From Filosporella fistucella (taxonomy: Eukaryota; Ascomycota; Leotiomycetes; Helotiales), in the NCBI GenBank assembly GCA_030077755.1, contig JAQJZZ010000005.1:310001-374000 (forward strand): 64,000 bases of DNA, in the 5' to 3' direction. The notes below the pieces were generated by a model, which was not told the DNA's origin, did no database searches, and saw nothing but the letters and a program-made list of their open reading frames with translations. Shown here piece by piece: positions 38,201-49,635 of this stretch (position 1 is its first letter; every line of letters starts with the position of its first letter). A program made the translations under genes and the position numbers.

Positions 38201-40107
38201 TTAACATCAATGACGTAGCTTTTCCCATCTGCACGTAATAGATCGAATCCGCAAACTCGTTGACCAAAGCTTACTGCAATACGACTTGCGATCGCTGCCT
38301 CATCTTTGGATAGGCTTGTAATATATCGAATCTCTTTGCCATGAGTGTTTCGCCTGACAAGTCCATCCACCACAGGTGACTTTCTGGTCTCTGCATGGCA
38401 ATAAGTTGGACCAACAGTGTATGCCTTCACATCCTCGGCATTGTCGACCTTCATGAACTTTTCGTATAAATAGCTACTATCAGGTTCGAGAATCGCTCTA
38501 GGAACATTCATTCCTTCAACCCATTCTGAGCTTTTATTACCGATTTTGCGGAATAGCTTACGAGCTCCTCCCCCTTGGCTCTTGGGATAATATATGCATA
38601 TATTGTGATCTTCGCCACTGATAGGCTTCTCGACGAAAGGCTTTGCTAGAAGTTGTCCGTCCACGCTGAGAGTGTCCCCATCGTCTAGTAATTCCACCTT
38701 ACGAGGTGGGATACATTGCCCGCCAGTACCATCCTCAGGGCCCTCGAGAGTAACACCTGTTGTCTCTTTCAAATGTTGTGCCATCTCAGGTGTCAAAATA
38801 TGAGGTCCACCATCACGATTGACTTCAATTCTCCTTGGAGTTGGGACATTGATTTTGTCCAAAATCATGAGACAAATCCGCCTATCCCACAATATTTTCT
38901 GCATGGGAACGTCATTGACACAAAATGGCTTTCGTAACTTGACATATGCAATGGCCTTGTCCAGGGGGAATCCATCAGAGTAGAAAGATATCAGGAAATC
39001 GCACACAGGCCAATTCTCAACTTCTTCATCTAGAATCACCTTATCACCAAATACCTTCACATCAAACTCCCCCTTTGACAGAAGGCGATTCAGAATATTT
39101 CTACTTGGCTTGCTTCGAGCTTTCACATCAAGTGCACAGACACCAATAATCCCGATAGGAGTAGGCTTTTCCTCATCCTTTTTCGAAAGTGCACCTCTAT
39201 CGCTGCTTGGGCTGTGGCTACTTGCTCCAGTACTCCCACTGAATCTCCTCTTAGCCCTACTTCTTGATCTCCCTGGTGGTTGTGTTCTAGGCGCACCCTC
39301 TCCTCGTTGAACTGCATTCCGTTTAGCAATCTCAGTCGCTTGCGCGGGTGTTTCTCGAGGTGTCAGTTGATGGCCATTTGTAAGTCCTTGGCCACCGAAT
39401 TGATTTGAAGATGACGTTGTAACAGATATATTTGAGGTCGCAGTTTCTGGTCCAGAGGTTCCGAATGGTTTCGTGGGTGAAAGGGTTCCAGAGGAAGTCC
39501 TTGTCCCTACACCTGTGCCAGGTTCTGATCCATTTGCAGACGCTGCTGAACTTGGCGCACCTCCAGCTCGTGCAGAACTTAAAGAGTATAACGATGACAC
39601 TGACATACGCTTATTGTCAAATTCGGACATCGAGGGTCTCTGCCGAAGGGCAGGATCTGGAAGTTGGGTGTGCTTGGTTTCGTCTGCCATGATGCCAGGA
39701 GAGAGTTTTGGAGTGTCGAAATCCTCAACAGCAAAATCGTCTCTACTTGTCCTCCTGCTTGAGAGTAAATCGCCCCCTAAATGTTCCCTAACAGCTGATC
39801 GTTGACTAAACGCAGAGGAGGTTCGTGACCTCAAGGGGTCAGGCCTTTGTGGAGGCGGTAATATGCTGGCTTTGTTTGAATGGGTTTCTGTTGTCAGGGT
39901 TGCTTCCGCATATCGGCCTTTCCTACTCGTTGACGAGTTGAGATTGGATACTGAAGGAAAAGTGACCGAAGTTGTTCTTGATTTAGGTTTGAGAGTAGTT
40001 TGACTCGAATTTTCGAGATCTGGGCCTTGCTGGGAGATACCCACCATATGAAGACTAGGATTGCTAGTTCCCAACTTGTCCTCCGAGTTCCCGTGGTTAT
40101 TGTCCAT
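35212..40107 (-). CDS. vip1: Vip1/Asp1 (PPIP5K) inositol hexakisphosphate and diphosphoinositol-pentakisphosphate kinase
   Basis: Predicted 1598-aa bifunctional enzyme that makes (kinase) and hydrolyses (phosphatase-like) the 1-pyrophosphate of inositol pyrophosphates, signals for phosphate sensing, growth and cytoskeleton. Exons on the minus strand: 40107-35980, 35930-35533, 35482-35212; introns are 49 and 50 nt. Residues 1-315 are Ser/Thr-rich and probably disordered. The kinase begins at PIGIIGVCALDVKARSKP (317), then FCVNDVPMQKILWDRR and PFVEKPISGEDHNICIYYP, all hallmark PPIP5K segments, and an ATP-grasp core ending near VIDVNGWSFVKDN. A Pro/Ser-rich linker leads to the histidine-phosphatase domain with VIRHADRTPKQK (His818), SSERRVTTSAQIWASAF and, in exon 2, KESHIYTLLN with the second conserved His. 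A Glu/Lys-rich insert and a disordered tail are fungal features. Start: MDNNHGN, the first in-frame ATG; the N terminus is poorly constrained. Confidence 0.97.
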
Positions 40108-40638
40108 TGTAGTTACGGCGTCGCCACTCCGTCTTTCAAACTCTTTGTGTCATGACTTCCAGTTGTCAAGGAGGTGTTGTAGGATGGGAGAAAGGTAACG
40201 ATGCTCGTGGAGCGCTGAGGTAGTGATGAAGGCGAACATCTTTCAACCTGGTGAATTTCTTGAATTTTATCCTTGCTGGTCCTTCTTCCTTATCGGCGAT
40301 AACGAGGGGGAGGCAGGTGGACGGTACAGAATGTGTCAAAAGCGGTCAACGAGGCGGCGTCGAGTCTGCAGACAGCAAACATGGGCAAAGTCGAACAGAA
40401 TCATTTCTGCAGAACACGCAAGAGCAAGGACTTAATTGCAATGGATGATAAGAAAGGAACAAGATGCGGGGGAGATGCAAAGATGGTTTCATCGCAGGCC
40501 CCCACGCACAACCGCAAGGCTGGCATGCCCAACTAGCGAGACAAGCATTTTTTATTCAGAACTCGAGAATAAGCAAACATAAAAATTTCGTTCCACAACC
40601 AACATTTGATGCCAATTCCGTTCGCTGCCAGCTTCAAT
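40108..40638. promoter_or_regulatory. Divergent promoter between Vip1 and Utp21 genes
   Basis: 531 nt separate two divergent ATGs, so both core promoters must lie here, possibly overlapping. There is no obvious TATA box. Short open frames are present but none is convincing. Confidence 0.55.
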
Positions 40639-43600
40639 ATGCCTTCCACTGTTGTACAGCAGAGTCAAGATGGCCCAGTTGTTAAAAGGCAGAAGCTCAG
40701 CACAGAAAATGCACCGCGAGCAAAACGAGAATCCAGGATTTTCGCTCCATACAGAGTAAGTCTTGCATGCCTCATAAAGCTCGTCAAAATTAATTAACTT
40801 GTATAGACAATTGGTTTAGTATCCTCGACAACTGTACCTTTTACTTCTATAGCATTGGGAAAAACAAGCTTCCAGATCACTACTTCTGTCGGAAAATGTT
40901 TGCAGACCTACGATCTCAAGCGCGGCCTCAACCTGGTTTTCATGACCAGGCCCCAAAGCCCCGAAGACATCACCGCAACCATAGCATGGAAGGATCGAGT
41001 GTTTGCGGCATGGGGAGAAAAGGGCACGCAAGGTTTATGGGTGTTCAAGCGTGGAAAGCAAATTGCTGAGCTGGAGATGCCCGCCGACCTGCAAGAGCCT
41101 ATAAAGCAGATACAAATTTTTGGAACATGGATAGTTGGATGCGCAAAGACCAGGATTGAAATTTGGAAGTCTGCTACATACGAGCACTATACAACATTAC
41201 ATCCAACAGTGGCACCAAAGAATGGAAATGAACTTACAGGAGGGATTACGAATATGCCCACATATTTGAACAAGATATTTGCAGGGAGAAAAGATGGAAG
41301 TGTGGAAATATGGAATGTCAATTCGGGAAAATTGATTTATACTATCTTGCCTCCTGCGGCGAATTGCGGTGCTGTCACTGTGCTTCAACCTACACCCGCT
41401 CTGTCGTTATTAGCAATTGCGTACTCGGAAGGACCCATCATCATTCACGATGTACGAATGGACAAGACAATAATTAGCCTGGATGCAGGATATTCCGCTA
41501 CAACGTCGATCTCGTTTCGCACAGATGGGCAAGGCGCTGGTGAAGATGGTAGAAAACCCGGTGTGATGGCAACAGCAGGACCAGACAATGGAGATGTCAC
41601 CTTTTGGGATCTGAACGAAGGTGGTAGAGTTATGGGGGTATTGCGAGGTGCTCATAATCCTCCATCTCGTGCGGGCGCCACAGTCGGTGGCGGTATTAGC
41701 AAGGTTGAATTTCTACAAGGCCAACCTGTAGTGGTAACGAGTGGTTTGGATAACTCCTTGAAATCTTGGATTTTCGACGAGACACCGTTCTCCCCTATCC
41801 CGCGGATTCTACACTCAAGAAGTGGCCATGCAGCACCTGTCACAAGACTGTTGTTCCTCCCATCAGATTTTGATGGCGCAGATTCGGGAGGGAAGTGGTT
41901 GCTAAGTGCAGCGAAAGACAGAAGTCTGTGGGGATGGAGTCTTCGAAAAGACGGACAAAGCACAGAGCTAAGCCAGGGCAATATCAGGAAAAAAGCCAAG
42001 AAATTAGGCATACTAGCCAGCTCTACATTGGTGAACGAACCCAGTACGACCCTAGACGATCTTAAAGCCTCTGAAATCACTTGTATTGCAATGTCATTGA
42101 ATCGCGATGGAGGTATGGGTGCGAACGCTGGCAATGGGCTCTTATGGCAAAAGGGTAACACAACTAAGAAGCAGACGGATGCTACATTGAGTGGTGTAAC
42201 AGGCTGGGAAAGTGTTGTGACCGGCCATCGAGACGACAAATTTGCCCGGACTTGGTTTTGGGGGAGAAAGAAGGCTGGCCGGTGGGCTCTTGAGACTGGT
42301 GATGGAAGTAATGTTAGTAGTGTGGCAATGAGTCCTTGTGGGACTTTCGCTGTCGTTGGGTCAGAAGCTGGTGGAATTGACATGTTCAATTTACAATCTG
42401 GGCAACATCGTCAGCGTTTTCCGGCAAAATTGACACCAGCGCAGGCAAGAAAGCTCAAGATTCAACAACTGGAGGCAGCCGACAATGCAATCGAGTTATC
42501 AACCGCAAAAACTTTTCAACCAGGTTTAGGAAGGCACAAAAAGGCCGTGACAGGCGTTATTGTAGACTCTCTCAACAGAAATGTCATCAGCTGTTCGCTC
42601 GACGGGAAGGTCAAATTCTGGGATTGCAAAACAGGAAATCTCGCTGATGAGATAGATTGGTACCCCATGGTAGCAATCACAGGAATTCGATATCATGCAC
42701 CCAACGATTTGATTGCTCTGAGCGGGGATGACTTGTCTATTCGAGTTGTTGATATCGAAACGAAGAAGACGATCAGAGAGCTGTGGGGATGCAAAGGAGC
42801 AATAAATGATTTCTGCTTTTCGAACGATGGCAGATGGGTCATTGCAGCCTCGAAGGATTGTATTGTTCGGGTTTGGGATCTTCCAACCGGTCATATGATT
42901 GATGCAATCAAAATGGAGACCCAATGCACTGCTCTTTCTTTCTCAGCAACCGGAGAGTTTCTCGCAACAACTTGCGAGGGGCAAGTTGGTGTTAATATTT
43001 GGAACAACAAGACACTGTTCACTCATGTACCAACTCGGCATATCTCTGAAGACGAGATTGCTCAAATTTCAGCACCCACTGTATCTGGGGAAGGAGGACA
43101 AGGTGTAATTGATGGGGCTTTTGAGGAAGAAATTGAGGAGACCGAGGACTCTGCACCGGTATTGTCCCTTGATCAACTCAGCGAAGACATGATGACCTTG
43201 AGTTTGGTGCCAAGAAGTCAATGGAAAACCTTGCTGCATTTGGATCTCATCAAGGAACGAAATAAGCCCAAGGAGGCACCCAAAATCCCTGAAAAGGCCC
43301 CTTTTTTCCTCCCGTCGCTTGAGAAACCAATGCCTGTTGCTGCTGTAGAGGAGAAATCTGAAAGTGACAACCTTGCCGAAAGGTCAAGAATCATGAAGAT
43401 GAACCGGCTTGCTGGCGAGGGAGCTTTTACAGTTTCCTTGCGGGCAGGCGGAGAGAGTGGTGATTGTAAGTCGCACAATTCTTTCCATTGATATTTACTA
43501 ACGAATCCCAGATACTCACTTCATCAACCATCTCAAGACTCTCTCCCCCTCCGCAGCAGATCTCGAAATTCGGTCCCTGAACCCAGACGAGGATTCCAAT

Positions 43601-43840
43601 GAACTCGTTAATTTCGTGTCAGCACTCACCAGCCGTTTACATCAAAAGAGAGATTATGAATTGGTTCAAGCATGGATGGCCGTCTTTCTCAGGCTTCATA
43701 TGGATACCGTTAACCATGATGAGAATCTCATTGCAGCATTGAAAAAATGGAGGCAATGTCAGGAGCAAGAAGGTGCTAGACTAGGTGACTTGGTAGGATA
43801 TTGTAGTGGTGTTGTTGGGTTCCTGAGAAGTGCTAGGTAG
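40639..43840 (+). CDS. utp21: Utp21 (WDR36), U3 snoRNP / small-subunit processome WD40 protein
   Basis: Predicted 1034-aa nucleolar protein of the UtpB module, needed for 18S rRNA maturation. Exons 40639-40755, 40807-43465, 43512-43840; introns are 51 and 46 nt, 1035 codons. After a short basic N terminus (VKRQKLST), IFAPYRTIGLVSS (across intron 1) opens a long series of WD40 repeats in two propellers, seen as recurring GRKDGSVEIWNV, DNGDVTFWDL, GLDNSLKSWIF, CSLDGKVKFWD and SKDCIVRVWDL. The C-terminal Utp21-specific domain (from about 790) ends with HFINHLKTLSPSAADLEIR and ALKKWRQCQEQEGARLGDLVGYCSGVVGFL, which is the family signature. Start: ATG at 40639 has A at -3 and is preferred; an in-frame ATG at 40609 would add ten residues. 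It is head-to-head with vip1. Confidence 0.97.
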
Positions 43841-44699
43841 AAAATCTAGATGTGAATGGAAATAGAATTACTATGGAACTACAAATTTAAGATCTGCTGG
43901 CTTTACGCAACCCCTGAGGAATCAAGGGATGATCGCTTCGGATATTTTCTGTCTTGAAATCTCAAACCTTCAAGCTTTTGAGACCCGACCACCACCAAAT
44001 CGCCACCCATGCAAGGTGACATATTTCAGGAACACGTATCTATAATTCTCGTATCACCCCTATTCCATTATACATACAGACTCCAACAAATTTCTATGAA
44101 CCAAAAATTGTCGTGTGATCCATTGTAGTTGCAACATTAATATAATAAGGGGCGTGTTCGTTCTTAGTAATTGTTCACCCCTTAAGTGCACAGCTAAACG
44201 GTATTATCAAATCAACGGCGGTTATCGACTGATAGGCGTCAAACTTGTCATCTCGGCCCTGTGGCCGGCCATCTCAGCCACCATCCTGACCCACCAGGTG
44301 TTGGTTGGGTCTTTAAAGCGGCTTTGAAGGACGGAATTAAGAGACAGCAGGGCGAGCAAGGTCAGTTATAATAGTCGCTTTGGTGGAGGAATTAGAATAT
44401 ATCTGACATAGAAGATGTGGCCTAATACAAGGTATAAAATTAATCATTTCACGAGCTTTCAAGTCTGTCTTGTTCCAGATACTAATGATTCAGTTCAGCA
44501 AGAGAAGCCTTCCAGAATCTCCACGGTCCTAGACCCTAGTGCCGCTTTAATACCTGCCGCCACCGCTAAGATTAGGTCCCAATCTTTCACTATCTCGACT
44601 CCTATTCATAATTTTCTCCCTACTGTACACTTCACCTTCACTTCTTTGCGCCATTCACCTTCTTTCATATCCTTTCTTGTATAATGCTATGATACACTT
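43841..44699. other. Spacer Utp21 / glycosyltransferase
   Basis: About 860 nt between two plus-strand genes; holds the Utp21 3' end and the promoter and a C/T-rich leader (44560-44690) of the glycosyltransferase. Frames under 90 codons only. Confidence 0.55.
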
Positions 44700-46241
44700 A
44701 TGTCGGTCCTAAAGTCTTTCAACGGTGCCGCTGCTATGTTACCCAGATCTCCTGTCAGCCGGTGGGCTGCAATCGCTTTCTTTCTGCTGGTGGTCGCCTG
44801 GTTCCATCCCAACTTCAGTGGCTCTTCGATCGCTGAGTCGTCATCTACAACCAGCTTCTCAGGTTCCAGAGTCGAGGATCTCTCCTATGTGAAGCAGTTA
44901 TTGAAGGACAAGAAGATTGGCCCGGAGATCGAATATGCGGCGCGAACAATTCGATATGTACCTGATGCGAAAGAGCGCAAATCAATCACCGAGGTTGATC
45001 AGAACTTGTTCCCGCAATCATTTACAAACATCACTATAGGCAAGAAAACCACTTTGCCAGCTGGCAGACTCCTCGATCTTCATGTCAAGCAATCCCCGCG
45101 CCCAGATCAAGTTGATGCCTCTGATCTGATTTTTGGTGTTTCTACAACCTACGACCGCTTTGCGAACAAGGAGAGTGGGCCAATGAAAGAATGGTTGCGG
45201 TGGCTTACTGATGGGAATGGACATACCAATGGCGCTGGCCTTGTCCTGGCTCTTTTCAATACCACAGAGGAGAACCTGGCAGATGCGCAGAAGACCTTGA
45301 CAAGCGCAGGTATCAATGCAACTGTGTTGCCCTCCGACCTCACTCTGGATATGCCAGGCCGATACGTCGATCTCGTGCGCATGATATACACTCATCCAAC
45401 GTCGAAACAGCGCAAATACTTCCTCCTTATAGATGATGACACCTTCTTCCCGGCAATCAATGAATTGCGCCATCAGCTCTCACAATATGATCACAAGAAA
45501 CCATACTATATTGGTACACTCACTGAGCGAGCAGACTGGCTTCTTCAAAACAAAGCTCCTTTCGCATATGGCGGTGGAGGCGTTATTTTCACTGCCCCAG
45601 CAGCGGCCAAAATTGTTTCCCTGCCTTGTCTGGACAAAAACGAGGACGGAGCATACAAACTCAAGAGCGACCAAGGCGATCGTCTCTTATTTAATTGCCT
45701 GCGCCATCTCTCGGACATCACACTCACATACATGCCCGCTCTTCACCAAGAAGATCAATTTGGCGACCCAAGTGGCTTTTATGAATCAGGCATCCAACCT
45801 CTATCCCTCCACCACTACAAATCATGGCATAGGTTCGATCCGGCGGCTATGCACGTCGTATCTGACGCGTGCGGCGAAGCATGCGTGATGCAGCGTTTCC
45901 GATTCCTAGACAACTTTATTATTTCCAATGGTTACTCTGTAGCGCATTACCCCAAAGGCATCGATTTCGATCCGGCGCAGATGGAAGGTACTTTTGGTAG
46001 TGGAAATGAGAATGACAGGGAAATGCATGAGGTGGTGTTTACATATGCCTTTGGGCAATTGAGACGAAGCCTTACTAAGACTGGAGAGAAGAAGGGGTGG
46101 CATTTGATTGGAGCCAGGAAAGAGGGCGATGGAAGGGTGAAGCAGGTGTATGTCAAGAGCAAAGGTGACGATAGGTGGCTAGGTGAGGGAGAACAGGCGC
46201 CTGAGAGGGATAGCGTTGTGGTTCTAACTTGGATTCCTTGA
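44700..46241 (+). CDS. Fringe-like / GT31-type glycosyltransferase (type II membrane protein)
   Basis: Single-exon 513-aa protein. A short cytosolic tail is followed by one hydrophobic anchor (about residues 22-37, WAAIAFFLLVVAWFHP), then a lumenal stem and catalytic domain, as in Golgi type II transferases. The metal/nucleotide-sugar DxD motif is LLIDDDTFF (Asp245-247), preceded by KYF. AYGGGGVIFTAPAAAKIV (about 288-305) matches the glycine-rich YGG(A/G)G segment of the fringe/DUF604 family, and LTYMPALHQEDQFGDPSGFYES is the following conserved piece with acidic residues. Several N-glycosylation sequons are present. These features place it with fungal GT31/DUF604-like enzymes that extend cell-wall or glycoprotein glycans; donor and acceptor are unknown. 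The start MSVLKSFN is the first ATG. Confidence 0.9.
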   Translation: MSVLKSFNGAAAMLPRSPVSRWAAIAFFLLVVAWFHPNFSGSSIAESSSTTSFSGSRVEDLSYVKQLLKDKKIGPEIEYAARTIRYVPDAKERKSITEVDQNLFPQSFTNITIGKKTTLPAGRLLDLHVKQSPRPDQVDASDLIFGVSTTYDRFANKESGPMKEWLRWLTDGNGHTNGAGLVLALFNTTEENLADAQKTLTSAGINATVLPSDLTLDMPGRYVDLVRMIYTHPTSKQRKYFLLIDDDTFFPAINELRHQLSQYDHKKPYYIGTLTERADWLLQNKAPFAYGGGGVIFTAPAAAKIVSLPCLDKNEDGAYKLKSDQGDRLLFNCLRHLSDITLTYMPALHQEDQFGDPSGFYESGIQPLSLHHYKSWHRFDPAAMHVVSDACGEACVMQRFRFLDNFIISNGYSVAHYPKGIDFDPAQMEGTFGSGNENDREMHEVVFTYAFGQLRRSLTKTGEKKGWHLIGARKEGDGRVKQVYVKSKGDDRWLGEGEQAPERDSVVVLTWIP

Positions 46242-46979
46242 TTGGAGGCTTCATCTCAGAGCAACAATGAAGGGAACAAATAATGCATTGGTGGTCCTCA
46301 AGTATGGATCGCCGGGCATAGGATACGATACTGTACATTATGACGGCGTTTGGCTGCATAGGAGGAACAAACTGATGGTTTGGACTACATACCCTTTGAC
46401 CATACCTAGCTTAGGTGGTCTCTAAAGCGATTGTTAATGTAATGATTTGATATGCCCTTTTGCTTCCCTGTTCCTATTGCAATCTCTAAAAATTTCTTTG
46501 TGTTGTTGTGGGATATCTCGACTTTCTACCAGTCTCTATTGGGTCAATGAGATGTGTTTCTGAGTGGTCATTAATGCCAGAGGTGTGTCGGCCCAAATCT
46601 ACGGATATAGGAGGATGGAAAATACGTTGTCATTTGCAACGAATTAATGCTTGTTTTGTGCGATACAACTAGCAATGCCTACCTAATGCTCAGCTTGAAG
46701 AGCCAGTCCAGCCTTAGCGCAACTATGCCTCAAGGGTCCGTTCTTTATTCACATCCACAGTTGTGCACTCAATCCTTTGAAGTGTCTAAATTTTTAAACA
46801 AAAAGCTACACTCTTACAATACTCAATATGGCACAACAAGAATATCTTTATACCTTTATCTCCATACAATACCATTGTTTCTCATCTTTCTTTCCTAGCT
46901 CTCCTAAAAATGATCCCAAACTTCTCCTCCACAACTCCCTCTCGAACACTCTTCCTTCATAACTCCCAGCTCCATTCAA
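46242..46979. other. Intergenic spacer
   Basis: About 740 nt. 3' end of the glycosyltransferase gene, then an AT-rich stretch leading to a small plus-strand gene at 46980. Frames are at most 83 codons, without features. Confidence 0.5.
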
Positions 46980-47304
46980 ATGAATTCCTTAACCAACTCT
47001 GACACCTGCCCCTCATTCTCCCAATCCCGTCCAGAATGGCCAACTGCTCCCCGTCCTCGTGCTTGTGCTCCGTTCTCTCCAACCACTCCCGAAATGCTTA
47101 CCTACGCTCTCTCCAGTGAGTAGAGTGGTGGTAAAGGAATTCAAAGCTAAGGCTATAGTGTTGCCTTCCATCGCTGAGGAGATGAGTGGCTCTGCTAATA
47201 GAGGAAGGGATGGAAGACGGTATGAATGGGGAACAGAGAGCTATTATTATGGTACTTCAAGCTGTCTTGGGGAGTGTGAAAGTTTCTCGGGCTGCGTGAA
47301 ATGA
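46980..47304 (+). CDS. Small spliced hypothetical protein (93 aa)
   Basis: Exons 46980-47115 and 47159-47304 with a 43-nt GTGAGT...TATAG intron containing a GCTAAGG branch-like site. The unspliced frame stops two codons after the donor; splicing joins two open frames in phase (94 codons). The protein begins MNSLTNSDTCPSF, is Pro/Ser-rich in the first half, and ends in a Tyr/Gly/Cys-rich segment (YEWGTESYYYG, then SSCLGECESFSGCVK). Five cysteines, three of them in the last 15 residues. No signal peptide or known domain. The good donor and phase continuity support a real gene; expression evidence would decide. Confidence 0.5.
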
Positions 47305-47704
47305 GCTCTACTTTCTGGATGATATATTAATATTTTATTTGTAATTTACGCCTTTTCTCGTATCGTATTCAGAATGACGGAACATGTGCTGATGTCCAAG
47401 TGTAGTACTGTTTCCCTTCAAACGCGAACGCAATAATGTAGATACTACTAACATGAGCTTTATTTCCACAAAGGTGAGAAGTTCAAAAGGCTATAATTCA
47501 AGGATAATGTAGGAGGGCTTCTCAACTGCTTAGTTTTGTTCCTGTGTAGCAAAAGTCTATCATAATATTTTATCACAACATCACCTCCGCAGGAAGGATA
47601 TTTTTATGATAGCCACATCCATTATTTATCTCCGAATCTACTTTTATCATAGGCAGTTTTCCATTCCTCTATTCCTGTTTAAATTCACACCCTACCCGAG
47701 TATC
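47305..47704. other. AT-rich spacer
   Basis: 400 nt between two convergent small genes (46980-47304 plus; 48085-47705 minus). AT-rich, nothing else seen. Confidence 0.5.
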
Positions 47705-48085
47705 TCATGCCTTCTGTCCCAAAACTAAATCTTCTCCTCCATCCAAATTATGCTTCTTGATAAACAGGAAATATGACCCAGGCACAAACACCGATACCGA
47801 GTACACAACAGTAGATGTTCCCGTAACCTCGACTTGGCGAATGATATCTCCATTGTTGAGATCCACCGCAACGGTGAATGAATTCACTAGTGAATCGTCT
47901 CCTTTGCCGCCCAATAGGAAGGGCGATGAGGTTTCATGCTGACAAGGTGTGTTAACAATAAGAGCTGCAAGTTTAACTTGATTCTAGAAATTTAGACTCA
48001 CTGCATCAATAATAGACTGAACGGCTTTAGCAACTGCTACTGCAGTTGTTTTGGCGGTGAGCGGGCGACGATGAATAGAAGACAT
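47705..48085 (-). CDS. Small spliced hypothetical protein (105 aa)
   Basis: Exons 48085-48002 and 47938-47705 with a 63-nt GTGAGT...GTCAG intron; 106 codons in phase 0. The first exon encodes MSSIHRRPLTAKTTAVAVAK and AVQSIIDA, a basic then helical start that could be a weak mitochondrial presequence. The second exon gives alternating hydrophobic/polar strands (FTVAVDLNNGDIIRQVEV, then VVYSVSVFVPGSYFLFIKK) and ends in DLVLGQKA, suggesting a small beta-rich domain. I do not recognise the family. The ATG has no earlier in-frame alternative, and the intron has strong consensus ends. Confidence 0.55.
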
Positions 48086-49635
48086 TGTGTTTCGAATAAT
48101 TTGGATCAATAGCGTAAAGTATGGCAACATGTTAATATTCCAGGTCGAGATATCCTCTCTTGGGCTCTATGTAAGTTTTATACTTCCCTGACGGATAGAT
48201 GGCTCACTGTGCTGGACCAGGTTCAGCAATGAATGTCTTATACACATATTAATTCTCTCATGCGGGCCACGGGTCAGAGCAATGCCATTAGTCGTGTTTG
48301 AAATATAGGTACCATACTTTGATTCAAAGCTGCATAATGAGCTAACGTCGCACATATTTCCGTCCGTACTGCCTTGTGATGCTACTGTATTCGGGGCTAT
48401 ACGTATGTCATATAATTTTGCGTAGGAGCGTAATGCATTTGCCAAGGAAGGAGATGCAATGATATGCTTTTGGATACTATGCATCTCCGGAATCTAGTTT
48501 CAAGAGACAAGGCAGATTGAATTCAAGTGAACCTACGTTGCTTTGCACAATAGGAAACTTATATCAAATGTCCTTCATGACTCACTCATTAAATATATAC
48601 TCACAAGTAAAAAAAATGGATACAAACCCGATTTCTGCAAAGCCAACGTCACCAAATAAAACTTCCGTGATATCTTGTCTACGTCTCAAGTCTACCTCGC
48701 ATAATTAACATTGATATAACACTTTTCAGAAAACTTAAATTTCCCTAGACTTGATAAGTGGCATGAAGTGTAACCTACTAGATAAATCAAGTAGAAATTA
48801 TATAAGGGTCTAGAGTAAACTATCCTGAATCCAACGATTAATCAAGACAGACAAGAACCGTATAAAGCTTCCAAAACCACACCGGCGGCTTTTAGAGTTA
48901 CACATATATAAATAATCGAGTTAGGATTATGCTTTTTTGAATCTCAATATAAAGAGAGTGGGAGTTCTATATCTCCTCATTTCCTGGATATAACGAGGTT
49001 TTCATATTTAAGGTTTTAGCGCAGTGACTTCGGCTCCTTGTTTTCACTTGAAGAGGATAGAGGGCATACTAGTAGGAACGTTGATACTAGTAGAATATTC
49101 GTTATTGTTAAAGCAGCTTTAAAACCACTTGTAATCCTTAGTTAAAGGTCTTGATCGTAAGATATGTTAGAAGCAGGTTTGTATATAAGTCTTCACACCT
49201 ATCCAAGGAAGTTTAAGCGAGCTGGAAAGGGGCTGGTCAGACTTGCTATGTCAACAATACCCTGCTTGATTATTTCTTCTGGCTAGTTTGCATATGAGGT
49301 TTTCTGTTTGTAGGAAATGTTAGTGGTGAGGGGTTCTTGAGGCGCAAATACGCTTAGAAGGTAGCCTTCAATTATATTATGCTCCGTTCACCGAAAACAG
49401 ACGAACATTGCGTCGACAATCTCAAAATATGCTGAGTTGACGCACAATAGCAAATTTGGACCGCTCCTGGACTCTCTTTCCATCTACAGAATGCCATATA
49501 AATTTAACTCTGATACGGGGATTCAAACCCCTCCCACTTTCTATCCCTAGCATCAATTCTCTCCCTCCTGACATTCTCAAAGAAACCCTCAAACTTCTCC
49601 CGGCACATATATTCCTCGACCATCTTTCTCCTCTT
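48086..49635. other. AT-rich tract, possibly a decayed element
   Basis: About 1.5 kb, strongly AT-rich from about 48700 to 49400 with short TA-rich runs, as in repeat-mutated or decayed insertions of ascomycetes. One frame, 48484-48167 (-, 105 codons from ATG, preceded by an acceptor-like AAACTAG), reads reasonably (HSIQKHIIASPSLANALRSY) and might be an exon or relic. The plus-strand frame 49456-49953 is the shadow of the MYND gene. No terminal repeats or target-site duplications were recognised. Confidence 0.4.
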
